From Archivesica marissinica (Eukaryota > Mollusca > Bivalvia > Venerida > Vesicomyidae): a stretch of DNA of 64,000 nucleotides. The notes beneath the pieces are model-generated. The model searched no databases. It was not told the DNA's origin and saw only the letters and a program-made list of their open reading frames with translations. Shown piece after piece: positions 20,805-31,856 of the stretch (position 1 is the stretch's first letter; each line of letters opens with the position of its first letter). The stretch spans positions 83,755,787 to 83,819,786 of the forward strand of contig CM026404.1 in the NCBI GenBank assembly GCA_014843695.1, given 5' to 3'. A program made the position numbers and the translations under genes.

Positions 20805-21375
20805 ACTGCTCAGCGTTAACATTAGAGTAGCATAGCCAGAGGCAAATTTCAACCGAGGCAATCTAGGGGGATCCGGGTGCAAGTTCAGCGTTAACATTAC
20901 AGTACCGTAGCCATAGGCAAATTTCAACCGAGGCAATCTAGGGGTATCTGGGTGCAAGTTCAGCGTTAACATTACAGTAGCATAGCTAGAGGCAAATTTC
21001 AACCGAGGCAATCTAGGCGGGATCCGGTGCATGTTCAGCGTTAACATAACAGTAGCATAGCTAGAGGCAAATTTCAACCGAGGATATCTAGGGGTATCTG
21101 GGTGCAAGTTCAGCGTTAACATAACAGTACCGTAGCCAGAGGCACATTTCAACCGAGGCAATCTAGGTGCAAGTTCAGCGTTAACATTACAGTACCGTAG
21201 CCAGAGGAACATTTCAACCGAGGCAATCTAGGGGGATCCGGGTGCAAGTTCAGCGTTAACATTACAGTACGGTAGCCAGAAGCAAATTTCAACCGAGGCA
21301 ATCTAGGGGAGATCCGGGTGCAAGTTCAGCGTTAATATTACAGTACCGTAGCCAGAGGCAAATTTCAACCGACGC
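20805..21375 (-). repeat. 75-bp minisatellite, about 7-8 copies
   Basis: The unit contains CAGCGTTAACATTACAGTA, GGCAAATTTCAACCGAGGCA and a variable G-rich run with GATCCGGGTGCAAGTT. One copy is shortened near 21160. The frame 21212-20787 is open because 75 is a multiple of three. The repeat is diverged (roughly 90 percent between units). Confidence 0.9.
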
Positions 21376-21716
21376 AATCTATAGGGGGGGGTTTCGGTGG
21401 ATGTTCCCCTTGCAATTGTTGGGGGCATAGACGCGATGTCCTGCGTTTACTGAGTTAATGAGTTAAAATAAAGTTATTATTATTATTATATTTTAATTTT
21501 GATTAATGGAAATAAACTGTAGTCACCACAGGGAGCTCCGTTGCGTACGGGTTTGTGCTAGATTGCATAGTACATTATATGTAAACAGAAAGCAACATAT
21601 GGGACTGTAAGGTTGAATATAACTGAACATTGTGGGACTGTAAGGCTGAATATAACTCAACATTTGACGCAGACTCTCTCATTTATACCAAGCACAATAC
21701 TAACGGAACTTCTTAT
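21376..21716. other. No gene; (ATT)n and a 33-bp duplication
   Basis: AATAAAGTTATTATTATTAT near 21465 looks like a LINE or SINE 3' tail. A unit GGGACTGTAAGG, then TGAATATAACT, occurs twice (about 21600 and 21633). Confidence 0.5.
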
Positions 21717-21960
21717 TAGTTTAGTTTATACAAATTTATTTTAGCTCAATTGCGAAACAAGTTCATATAACTTATATTATTCACTCTCGAGACCTCATTC
21801 CTGGTGGAATCCATCGCCACGAGTGGGGGGGGGGGAAGAGGCAACGTGGAATTTATATGCCTTGCCTAAGGGCACAATCGTAACGGCTCCAGTGGGGCTC
21901 GAACTCCAGGTATTTCCCACCTGAAGCAAAGCCTACCATTACGCTATCACGGCTTCCACA
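21717..21960 (-). mobile_element. SINE-C copy (tRNA-derived)
   Basis: Minus strand. The head contains a degenerate tRNA A box and the B box GAGTTCGAGCCCC. The body is GGCAAGGCATATAAATTCCA, then a G-rich run and TGGATTCCACCAGG. The tail is GATTAATATAAGTTATATGA, then AATTGAGCTAAAATAAATT. A poly(G) expansion sits near 21830. No clear target-site duplication was found. Confidence 0.85.
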
Positions 21961-22553
21961 AACTTCATATACAATCCCAGGTGTGTGCAGTATCAACATT
22001 ACATCAGTCTATACAATGAACTGACCATACCCCACCTACCTGTCTATCAGTAGTAACGAACAAGCCCTCAATACCTCTGTTATGGTTTATGTTTTATATG
22101 TATGACGATTCAAACAACTGTGATAACATTTTAATCAAGCGACATTACTTGCGTAGCGGTTACATGCAACTTATATGATGTCCGGCTCAGTGTCTTGAGT
22201 TCGAGACTTAATGAGTACATAACATTTCTACTAAGCACAAGCACAAGTAGAGCAGAGTGTGAATGTAGTCAAATCTGTGTTAGCGGTCACCTCCAATAAG
22301 CAGCCAACCTGTTGGTAGCCAGTTTCCAGATTCCCAATATGTTGTTTTATTACACATTTGCCCTCTATTAATTAAAAAATATATTAATAAGTCACATGTG
22401 CTAAGTAGCCACTTTCTGTGATTCCCTTGGCTGGCTGCTTAAGACAGGGTTGATTGTACATGTGCTTTGGTTAAACACTTTATACGCACGACAGCCTATA
22501 AACTATCCCCACACACGTAATTCTTTACACCAAGCAGTCAACAATCCACTGTC
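21961..22553. other. No recognised gene
   Basis: Unique-looking sequence between SINEs. No long frame and no recognised element. Confidence 0.5.
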
Positions 22554-22656
22554 GAATGACCACATTTACGCTTTCATCCGCACCAACGAGAGTGATTAAT
22601 ATAAGTTGTTAAACTTGCTTCGCAATCGTTGTAAAATAAATAAAGTTTAAACAAAG
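22554..22656 (+). mobile_element. SINE-D, 5' truncated, with target-site duplication
   Basis: Only the 3' part is present, starting at ACCACATTTACGCTTTC. It is flanked by ATCCACTGTC (22544-22553) and ATCCGCTGTC (22657-22666), one mismatch. This shows a truncated but genuine insertion. Confidence 0.8.
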
Positions 22657-22702
22657 ATCCGCTGTCACCAATATTGGTAAAAGAGTCATGCCACTAATTT
22701 AG

Positions 22703-23000
22703 TGTGTGTGTGTGTCTTACGTTTATTTATCGTCGCTACCGGTTACCCATATGAACGACGCCTCCTGAAGAGATTAGTCATTTTAGATTTTTGGAGGATA
22801 GTGCAATGATACAGACAGAGACCCTTTCCAGAGCCTCCTCTGGTTCTTTTACGTGCACGGTGTAAAGCACCGACACGAGACCTCGGCTTAACGTCCCATC
22901 TGAAAGACTGTTAATTGTATTAGGGTCAGACGGGGGATCGAACCTGCGATATCTGGATTACCAGTCCAACGTGCTACCACTGGACTACAGATCTGTCTGT
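22703..23000 (-). mobile_element. SINE-A copy with 11-bp target-site duplication
   Basis: Full-length, minus strand, flanked by CACTAATTTAG at 22692-22702 and 23001-23011. A (TG)n tract at the 3' tail side matches the CACAC ends of other SINE-A copies. Confidence 0.93.
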
Positions 23001-23011
23001 CACTAATTTAG

Positions 23012-23464
23012 ATGACTGTAATATCATATTTAATCATTACTTCTACATGTATTCCTACAGCCTCTCGCAAAATGACATTTCGTCGACTAAACACTGCTGT
23101 TTTAAATTTGAGGTTTTTTACTAAAGTTTCTTTACGTCTCAACGAGTTCTTCATACTGGCGTAAGTCGCTTGATTGTGGAACGTCTAGATCTAGGAGACT
23201 TCCCGTGCCCACAATGTTCTATTTGCCTTTGTTTCACTTAATTTACGATCATTAAATGGCCATTATCTCAAAATTACCCACAATGCAGTTAGAACGTTGG
23301 CGATGAATTTGGAATTGGTTTCACGAAAGAGCTACTGTTGAAATAGTATTTATATCTTGTTAGTTTAAACATAGTTTATTTCAAACAATACAACATATAC
23401 AAATATACATCTTACACAAAATTTAGATACATTAATGAAAAAAGGATTAGAATCGAATGCTATT
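23012..23464. other. No recognised gene
   Basis: AT-rich. No supported coding or repeat feature. Confidence 0.5.
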
Positions 23465-24000
23465 GCTTATAGAGGTTTTCTCCTATATCAAGGTACTTAT
23501 TGCAGTTACGCTATGATAAGAGGTTTTCTCCTATATCAAGGTACTTAATGCAGTTACGATATGATAAGAGGTTTTCTCCTATAGCAAGGTACTTAATGCA
23601 GTTACGATATGATAAGAGGTTTTCTCCTATATCAAGGTACTTAATGCAGTTACGATATGATAAGAGGTTTTCTCCTATAGCAAGGTACTTATTGCAGTTA
23701 CGATATGATAAGAGGTTTTCTCCTATATCAAGGTACTTATTGCAGTTACGATATGATAAGAAGTGTTCTCCTATATCAAGGTACTTATTGCAGTTACGAT
23801 ATGATAAGAGGTTTTCTCCTATATCAAGGTACTTAGTGCAGTTACGATATGATAAGAGGTGTTCTCCTATATCAAGATACTTAATGCAGTTACGATATGA
23901 TAAGAGGTGTTCTCCTATATCAAGATACTTAATGCAGTTACGATATGATAAGAGGTTTTCTCCTATATCAAGGTACTTATTGCAGTTACGATATGATAGT
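23465..24000 (+). repeat. 48-bp minisatellite, about 11 copies
   Basis: The unit is GCAGTTACGATATGATAAGA, then GGTTTTCTCCTATATCAAGG and TACTTAAT. 48 bp is 16 codons, so the plus frame 23500-24054 reads as a 16-residue repeat (MQLRYDKRFSPISRYL). Substitutions (ATAGC/ATATC, TTTTC/TGTTC, TTAAT/TTATT) are both silent and amino-acid changing, with no obvious coding bias, so a protein is not called. Confidence 0.93.
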
Positions 24001-24629
24001 GTGGAAATAATGGTAAGTTTTAATCATGAATTGTATGTTAGAATATCAATATAGCGTGTTGCATTGATAACAAAAAAACATTGGCTAAACAGCAAATAGC
24101 TCTTAATAACTCGAAACAACTCTTAAATCGGTCGTAAAAGTGGCCCAAGTCGCAAGGATCCGTGAATTTGTGCGGTCCGTAAGGACTCGTAAGAAAATTC
24201 CGAGTATGTGAATGGGGCATAAAACATGTGGCCCAAACCATTTCCATTTTCATACTATGTATTGTATCTTTTCGTGCATGGCATTGTTACTATGTTTGCA
24301 ATAAAATATGATTAAATTCGCATTTGAGGCGAATGCAAATTGCTAGCATAAGTAATTTTGGGACACCAATAATTATACTCAATATGTAGTGTGGCAGACG
24401 AACATACCATTCACATTTAGTAGGAATGTCAATATCTAAATTAAACGTTGTTGTGAATCCTAGCCCCACTCATATTTAGAATTACCGCGAATTTAGCGTG
24501 AATTTAAGATACCACAAACATGCATACTTAAAGTTGATGTTACCATGAAATGTAGCCGGTATGTTGTGGAGCAGACTAATAGAAGTCAAGGTCATGCAGA
24601 ACACTGTCATATAATTTTTACTTTTTATA
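24001..24629. other. No recognised gene
   Basis: Unique sequence. Nothing recognised. Confidence 0.5.
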
Positions 24630-24725
24630 TTAGCTCGATTGCGAAACAAGTTCTTACAACTTATATATTAATCACTCTCGAGACCTCATTCCTGGTGGAA
24701 TGCATGGAGAGAGAATGTCGTTCAA
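24630..24725 (-). mobile_element. SINE-C fragment (3' part)
   Basis: Only the tail and the adjacent GAGGTCTCGAGAGTGATTAA-like body remain, minus strand. The head is missing. TCGTTCAAAG and TCGTTCAAAT abut the truncated side. Confidence 0.75.
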
Positions 24726-24839
24726 AGTCGTTCAAATGTTGACGAGATACCAGCAACTATTCAATCTACTACAGAATAGGTAATAATGATGTCGAAGAAA
24801 TGCTATAGAACACCAATCTTTTGATTACTTACAAGACAT

Positions 24840-25150
24840 GAACAATCAACAGAATAATTTTCTGGACGAATGGGAATTTATGTGATATGAATTACTGCTA
24901 TGTATTCGTATTATAGGTATTAACATTGTCCAATTGTTTTCAGGGAACTAGTTCCAACAAGCGTTCACTGGTGTGCGCATTGAAATACAGGCTGTATGTA
25001 TATGAGCTGGAAATTATGTTGGACAGGATTTCATGTTATTATCAACATGTTTGTATTTAATTACTGAAGTATGCACGTTATAATGTATATATATACAGTC
25101 ACTCAATACACTATCCGAGTGTGTATTATGCAGATAAATGTTCAATCCTC
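24840..25150 (+). repeat. Dispersed repeat family H, copy 1
   Basis: Matches the reverse complement of about 52980-53365. Shared segments include TCTGGACGAATGGGAATTTA, GGAACTAGTTCCAA, TGGACAGG and TATTCGTATTATAGGTA. No coding capacity was recognised. Confidence 0.65.
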
Positions 25151-25788
25151 CTTATGTAATAGTTTTTCTTGTTAATGTAATTTGTATACATATAGTACGT
25201 GCGTCAGCGCATTAACGCCACTCTCCTCTAAATCTAATCTTAGCGACTGATCACATTATAGCAACCCAATCAAAATCAAATTAGAAATCACGAAACAAGA
25301 ACATACAGCTAGCGAGCATTACAAACTTGTTGGCAGTCTCTATCAATAATACTATATGGGATACCAGAAAAATAATGACGCGGTTGGGTATGCCTCATGC
25401 GGATCCATCGGGCCAAATTCCTGTGATTTATTGATAGTAACATTTGAGGTAGGCAATGTGTATTACATTCTGGCATTTTTCGGACACTTTTACTTATTGT
25501 AAACGGACATACAAACAGAAAGAGAGATTGTCAGGACGTCTACATTCCCGGTCCTCGAATGGTAACAAAAACTGAACGGACTGGCAAAGAATGAAGTTTT
25601 GGAGTGAAGCGGTTAGATTTGTGGGTGTATGCGGTAGTCAGGTGGTTGTGTATGTATCGGGCGTTAACAATTAATAGTTTCATTCTTCGTTGTTAATGAC
25701 ATCCGGGAGAGTTATAAAACACCAATTGACGCTATACATGTACGTTATGCTAGTCAAGTTTATATTGGTGATCAATTCCTGTGTGGGT
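25151..25788. other. No recognised gene
   Basis: Unique sequence with no supported gene. Confidence 0.5.
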
Positions 25789-25801
25789 AACTGTCTTAAT
25801 T

Positions 25802-26045
25802 GGAAGTGGAAGTCGTGATAGAGCTGTGGTAGCGCGTTCCCTTCAATCATGCGCGAAAGACCCGGAGTTCGAGCCCCGCTGAAGTCGTTACAAGTGTAGA
25901 CAAGGCATTTTAATTCCACATAACCCATTCGCTCTCCCTCGTGACGATGGATTCCACCAGGAATGAGGTCTCGATAGAGATCAATATAAGTTGTAAGAAC
26001 TTGCTTCGCAATCGAGCTAAAATTAAATTTGTATGAATTAAATAA
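25802..26045 (+). mobile_element. SINE-C copy with 13-bp target-site duplication
   Basis: Full-length, plus strand, flanked by AACTGTCTTAATT at 25789-25801 and 26046-26058. The head begins GGAAGTGGAAGTCGTGATAG, the B box is GAGTTCGAGCCCC, and the tail is CGCAATCGAGCTAAAATTAA. Confidence 0.93.
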
Positions 26046-26180
26046 ACTGTCTTAATTAGTTAGTCCCCGTCATTAGGAATGGGGGTTATTGATTTGTGGC
26101 TGCATCTGTCTATATGTGGACAGGCTTTTGATGAACTGTGTGAATACATAGAGGTTTGGTCTATGAGGAGGTAGTTCGAG

Positions 26181-26468
26181 AATGTGTTTTACGTTTATTT
26201 ATAGTCGCTGACGGTTGCCCATGTGAGCGACGCCTCCTGAAGAGATTAGTCATTTAGATTTCTGGAGGATATTGCAATGATACAGACATAGACCCATTCC
26301 AGAGTCTCCTCTGGTTCTTTTATGTGCACGGTGTACAGCACCGACACGAGACCTCGGTTTAAAGTCCCAAATGAAAGACTGTTAATTTTAATATGGTCAG
26401 ACGGGGGATCGAACCTGCGATCCCTGGATTACCAGTCCAGCGTGTTGCCACTGGACTACAGATCCGCC
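26181..26468 (-). mobile_element. SINE-A copy with target-site duplication
   Basis: Full-length, minus strand, flanked by TAGTTCGAG (26172-26180) and TAGTTCGGG (26469-26477), one mismatch. Confidence 0.88.
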
Positions 26469-26477
26469 TAGTTCGGG

Positions 26478-26642
26478 GAATCAAACGGTCCCGGGTTCGA
26501 TACACGATCAGGCCAGGTATGTAGTGGCATTGAGCAAGGCACCTCACACACATTGCTTATAGTACTGGTTAATAGCTTAGGTTGGCTAAGCCTTCCCAGG
26601 AAAACATGTCTAGGGGTTTGACATTAATGGAACATACATACA
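26478..26642 (+). mobile_element. SINE-F-like fragment
   Basis: Begins with a B-box-like CCCGGGTTCGATACACGATC. It then has GAGCAAGGCACCTCACACAC, a block like the GGGCAAGGCAC segment seen in several animal SINEs, and ends with ATGTCTAGGGGTTTGACATT and an ACAT tail. The SINE-A at 26181 lies at its 5' side. A tail-only relative is at 27470-27530. Confidence 0.55.
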
Positions 26643-26892
26643 TCTCGTGTTCCTCTAGTCCAGATTGGAAACATGTAAAGATTGCAATACCTAATTGTAA
26701 TTATGTAGCAAATTAATGGCAGAATTATAAAAAACCAATCTAGCTTTATATAGGAAAATTAGTGCAATAAGAAGATAAAAGGATATAAACGAGAGGGATT
26801 GAATGCCACTTTATCATGCAACCCATCGTGAACATATAGCTATTAATGTCAGCCAATCAAGCTATATTACTCCAGTCAAGGTAGTTGGAATT

Positions 26893-27121
26893 AGTTTATA
26901 CAAATTTATTTTAGCTCGATTGCGAAACAAGTTATTTCAACTTATATTAATCACTCTCGAGACCTCATTCCTGATGGAATCCATCGCCACGAGGGAGAGA
27001 GAAGAGGCAACGTGGAATTTAAATGCCTTGCCTAAGGGCACAATCGTAACGGCTCCAGCGGGGCTCGAACTCCGGACCTTTAGCACCTGAAGCGAACGCG
27101 CATCCACTGCGCTATCACGAC
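26893..27121 (-). mobile_element. SINE-C copy with 13-bp target-site duplication
   Basis: Full-length, minus strand, flanked by GGTAGTTGGAATT at 26880-26892 and 27122-27134 (identical). Confidence 0.93.
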
Positions 27122-27184
27122 GGTAGTTGGAATTGGCATCTAGGTGCAAACTAATTGCAAAAGAATTAATTTTATCAATTTGTT

Positions 27185-27290
27185 TTCATTGTACGTACAA
27201 TATTTACAATACTATTACATGTATAGTTTACATAATAAAAGTACAAAGCCACTCAAACATGGAGTTATAAGAGATGAACAAGATTATACA
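27185..27290 (-). mobile_element. LINE 3' UTR remnant
   Basis: Minus strand. CTTATAACTCCATGTTTGAG, then TGGCTTTGTAC, matches the 3' UTR end near 40050-40090 and the remnant at 6395-6520. Confidence 0.5.
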
Positions 27291-27469
27291 TACTCATTTA
27301 AAACATTATTTTAGGGATAAAGCTGCAATATCAGTTTGCCATATTGATCATGCCAGTCCCTAGTTGTTCTGTGCAGCTGCTTTTAAACTTTTACCACAAC
27401 TTATTTTCATTACCTTCTTAAATTATACTTTTAACTACTCATACTTTTAACTTCTTTGCGGTTTTTGAG

Positions 27470-27530
27470 GCGCAACATGTCTACGTACCCGCGAGGGGTT
27501 CGACATTAGCGGAAGATAGATAGATAGATA
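27470..27530 (+). mobile_element. SINE-F-like 3' tail
   Basis: ACATGTCTACGTACCCGCGA, then GGGGTTCGACATTAGCGGAA, followed by (GATA)n. It aligns with the end of the fragment at 26600-26642. Confidence 0.5.
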
Positions 27531-28724
27531 TCACTGCTAATCGGATATTAAAAACTGCTCTAAAACAATGATAAAACACTGAAATACAAAATAGGTACTA
27601 TTGCACACTGATTAAGAATTGGTCATATGAAATATAACTTCGCTTTGATCCGATCATAGCGAATATGATTAACAGAGATATTACAGACGAGATATAAAAA
27701 ATTGCAGTTCGAAATACAAAGAAATAATGACATTATTCACAAATTTAAAAATTGAATAATGTCTATGATAAGATGTGAAACTCCGGATACTAAAAGTTGC
27801 ACTCTGTCATAGAAAGAGACAACTGACGAAATATTGGGTCATTTATTCTATGCATTTGGTGTGCAATACAAACATGTAGCATTGCTATTTCAACTCGTTA
27901 GATTCTCTTTAGATACACATACATGTATACGGTAACTAGCCATATTTGACGTAAATTTCTTAAATAAAACTAAAATGGTTGACGAAATAAGACTTGTTCA
28001 GGGGTACCACTACCAATGTAATAATTATGTACATCAAAGTAGCTGAAAAAGAACACGCATCTGCTTTTCTGACAAGAGTGTCATGTCATGTGTAACATAT
28101 TAACAGCTATAGTTAATGTCAAAACTGGTTAAAATGCCATATGTAAATAGTGACCACTTTGACACGGATATTTGATCCGTTTTTGTGCCAGTAGATCTAC
28201 ACTTTAAATGCACCCCCGATGTTGGATGTCTTTAATTCATTGTGTCTGCGATACAAGAATACAAACCCTCTACCGATTCATAACATGTATACATGCCATT
28301 GACGTTAGCTGTTGCTAAAAGGTCACATTGCCAGAATAACGGCAACATGGCGTAACTCTGAAACCCGTCTTTTAATATTCATTATGCCTCTTTGAAAACT
28401 ATCTTCAATACTTAAAATTAGGAATGTTTTTAGCCTTTAACCGTCCATGGGTATTGTTCAATAATTAGATCACGCATTGTAATTTTGAAATATTGTCATG
28501 TCACACTATACAACTAGAACTTAGAAATTGAATTCATTCTCCTTTGACAATTGATTTGGAAACAAAATATTGAAATTGCGTATTATGTGTAATTTAAAAT
28601 ATATATTTAATTACACTAACAAGATATATGTAATTGTATACAGTAGTATACGTGTTATATAAATACGTCCTGTTCTGTTCTATGCTGATAACGATTTGAT
28701 GGACTTACATAGCAGGATAGCTAT
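27531..28724. other. No recognised gene
   Basis: About 1.2 kb of AT-rich sequence without an open frame or repeat I can name. Confidence 0.5.
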
Positions 28725-29150
28725 GCATGTCAAAATTAGAGTTATTGATGAGTATCATCAGCGACTTTCCCAGGAGATGAGACAGCTGAGATGGTACAGA
28801 CGAATCTGTAGTCCAGTGGTAACACGCTGGACTGGTAATCCAGGGATCGCAGGTTCGATCCCCCGTCTGACGCTAATAAAATTAACCGTCTTTCAAATGG
28901 GACTTTCAACCGAGGTCTTGTGTCGGTGCTGTACACCGTGCACGTAAAAGAACCAGAGGAGACTCTGGAATGAGTCTCTGTCTGTATCATTGCACTATCA
29001 TCCAAACATCTAAAATGAATAATCTCTTCAAGAGGCATCGCTCATATGACGACGATAAATAAACGTAAAACACACACACGCATGTCAAAATTATAGTTAT
29101 TGATGATCATCAGCAGCGATTGTCCCAGGAGATGAGACAGCTAAGATGGT
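28725..29150. repeat. 71-bp direct repeat flanking a SINE-A
   Basis: The segments 28725-28795 and 29080-29150 both begin GCATGTCAAAATTA and end GGAGATGAGACAGCT, then RAGATGGT. They differ at roughly nine sites. They sit exactly at the two ends of the SINE-A between them, so they may be an unusually long target-site duplication. Ignoring the SINE, a frame reads VIDEYHQRLSQEMRQLRWYR and continues KRLQDLMAVPEGRVRSSIRY past 29150. That could be a former coding exon of unknown identity. Confidence 0.75.
28796..29079 (+). mobile_element. SINE-A copy between long direct repeats
   Basis: Full-length, plus strand. The head is CTGTAGTCCAGTGGTAACAC, the B box GGTTCGATCCCCC, and the 3' tail GACGATAAATAAACG, then AAAACACACACACG. 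Its end has lost the CCGGTAG segment present in other copies. Confidence 0.9.
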
Positions 29151-29649
29151 TATCGTGTTAAACGTTTGCAGGATCTCATGGCGGTTCCCGAGGGGCGCGT
29201 GCGCTCCAGTATACGCTATATTCTTCGTATGGAATATTGTTTACATTATTTTTATTACGATTGTCACTGGCATTGATTATATATAGGATAATGCTATTTT
29301 TATGAAAACCAGAAAACCATGACTCATGTATTGTTGACTCATATTGTTGAGAGTTTTGTTATAGTTTGGCAATATTAAACTGAGACATTTGCATATTCCG
29401 TGAACTTACTTCGTTAATAATCGGATTTCCGAAGTAAAATATCAGCTTTCGATTATGGTACACTTACGTAATTGATTCAAATATTAACGGTAAAAACCTA
29501 ACGTATGTCCTGGTCGTAGTTCACGGAAACTTACGAAGGCTTTGGCGGAGATTAATGAGTCTCAGTTTAATGTTGCCAAGTAATAAATTGTAATGTAATG
29601 CCCCTTGAAAAAATTTAGTTCATGTATCATTGCTTGTGATCTAGTTCAT
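29151..29649. other. No gene called
   Basis: The first 100 bp continue a possible old coding frame (MAVPEGRVRSS). The rest is AT-rich and featureless. Confidence 0.4.
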
Positions 29650-29896
29650 TTAACCCATTCAACACCAAGTAACTGACATGGACTGGTGCATGATATTTTT
29701 AGACCAATAAATTAATAAGAAAATTACTTTTAGACCAGTTCATTTACCAAAATGGGTAATTTTGTCGGAAAATAGTAATAATTTTATTACTAGCAAAATG
29801 TGCAGATCCTGATGAGACGGCTCGTTACGAGCCGGCTCATCTGGATCTACACTTTTTGTAAGCCTATTTAGAGGTATGTGGTGTTGAAAGGGTTAA
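29650..29896. mobile_element. TTAA-type MITE, copy 1
   Basis: 247 bp including TTAA at both ends (29650-29653 and 29893-29896). Inverted ends are CCCATTCAACACCA and, inverted, CCCTTTCAACACCA. A central hairpin (GGCTCGTTACGAGCC) is present. TTAA targets with CCC ends are typical of the piggyBac superfamily. The family assignment is inference. Copy 2 is at 62453-62690. Confidence 0.85.
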
Positions 29897-30232
29897 GTAT
29901 CGGAGTTTTTCTATAAACATATCATGTAGTGATGTCCCGAAATATAGTTACAGGTGATCTATGTTTATTTTCAGTTATATTATACATAAAGTAAATGAAT
30001 GCTTGAATGAACAATAGTTTTCTTATCTTGTCTAAATATTTATTTATGACTACCAACTTTGTTTAATTTTGTTAGAACATAAATAACTGATTCTGCCAAA
30101 GGCATGCCTCACAATAATAATTTAATTTTATAAACAACATAGTGTGTATTATTGCCTGTGAAGACAGCGTGAATACTGCAATAATGGACGGTATATAACT
30201 AATGTATTATTATAATATATAGATAATTAGTC
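29897..30232. other. No recognised gene
   Basis: AT-rich spacer with no feature seen. Confidence 0.5.
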
Positions 30233-30850
30233 TAGGGCATTGTTTTATAGATTGATTGCTAGATTTAATTTTCAACCTTATCTCGAGTTAACAAATGTAA
30301 AAAAATATCAAATTGCTTTGTCTAGGTTAAGAATGTCATCACGTAGATTAGAAATTGAATGTGGGAGATGGAAAACACACAAAGTACACCTGACATTGAA
30401 AGGAAATGCAATGTATGTAACAAGTTAGAGGATGAATATCATTGTATTATTGAATGCGCACTTTATACCGAGTTAAGATTACGTTGCATCAAGAAATATT
30501 ATTGGCATACACATAATATGGTTAAATTTGTTAAGTTAATGCAATTACAAAATGAAAATGCAGTTAGGAAATAATCTTTATACGTTATTAAAGCATTTGA
30601 ACGTCGTATATCATTTGTCAATATCCAAACAGATCTAATTAATAGTTAATATTGTTTTCAATGATTAATACTTAGTTGTTTTTTGTGTGCGTTGTTTTGC
30701 TTTATAAGACTGTATGTCTCTCCCATAATTGTTCGTTAAGATTAGTGTCCGTCACCATATTACCATACATGTTTCACTTTGTAATGTTTTGTATTATTGG
30801 CTTATAAATGGCTTATTACGAAATAAAGATATATCATATAATATTTGCAT
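30233..30850 (+). mobile_element. LINE fragment: RT C-terminal zinc region and 3' UTR
   Basis: Plus strand. The frame reads QIALSRLRMSSRRLEIECGR, then after a frameshift near 30365 NVCNKLEDEYHCIIECALY, a Cys/His motif. It matches the split LINE at 15636-17461. A short AT-rich tail (ACGAAATAAAGATATATCAT) closes it near 30845. Everything upstream is missing, so it is 5' truncated. Confidence 0.8.
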
Positions 30851-31339
30851 GCAAACTAATTGATAGATGTTTTATCTCTGCATCGGGAAGTATATGCAAT
30901 TCATAGACAGCCAAAGACATATCAACACAACTGGCATGCACTTCCACTGCAGTAAGTAACAATTACACCATCAATCATATATGTTTCTACTACATAATAA
31001 AATAATTATTATATACAATATACACCAAACACTGACAAAAACCCTTACGAAAACGAAACACAAGGGCCCAACCTTTCTCGGATCTCAAAGTCTAGCTCCA
31101 GTGACCACAGGGTCCGGAGTTATCAAACTGTTCTCAGATATTAAACTCGGGTGCAGGCGATTTCATTGGTTGAGTCTGAGGAAAGTTGTATAACCTCTGT
31201 GCATGGAGATATTCATACACATATTAGAGTACAATATGTACACGTACATCATATAACTGATTTTAAGAAGTTGTGTTATTGTAAACACGAGTTACATTGA
31301 TTTCTGTATGTAGCTCATCTTGTTCTTTTCTGTCGGTTC

Positions 31340-31495
31340 CAGTTCACTATATAAATAGTCAGGACTTCAGTGAAGGTCATAAACGAGCTGCAAGACTAAT
31401 TCTTGACAATGAGTTTTACGCTCCATCTTCCGAACTTTTCTCAACTTTTAATTGGATGACATTCCCAGAAAGGGTTAGCTTTCTTGATGCTTAAA
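31340..31495 (+). mobile_element. LINE fragment, jockey/CR1-like C-terminal piece
   Basis: Plus strand. Reads HKRAARLILDNEFYAPSSEL, then FNWMTFPERVSF. It matches FAELKWMTFPERV of the element at 48238-50166. A stop follows at 31492. The rest to 31760 shows diverged frames only. Confidence 0.7.
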
Positions 31496-31856
31496 CACTC
31501 AATGTCCTAGCACCTGTCTATCTGCAAGAGTCATTCTGATTTACTGCCGATGCTCGAATTCAAAACTTGCAATCATCCGCCAATCTCCAACTGTACCCTC
31601 CTAAGCCACAACTGAACTGTTTAGACAATATTTCTTATATTCCGGGTCACACTTCTGGAATTCCCTCCATTATCACACCAAGACAGCACATTCTGTTCCA
31701 CATGTCAAAGCTTTATATATCAGGTGGTGCACAAAACAGGTCAATAACCTAATAAACTGATAAATTATTTTTCTCTTTGTAATTGCCTACTGGCAGTCCG
31801 TTTATTCACATATAATACAAGTCATTTACAAGTAAATATATAATAACAAATGACAA

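Noticed and set aside
14877..24000. CRISPR-like arrays
   Set aside because: The units are contiguous minisatellites without unique spacers, in a eukaryotic sequence.
23500..24054. 184-codon ORF with a 16-residue repeat
   Set aside because: 48-bp minisatellite. The substitution pattern shows no coding bias by eye.
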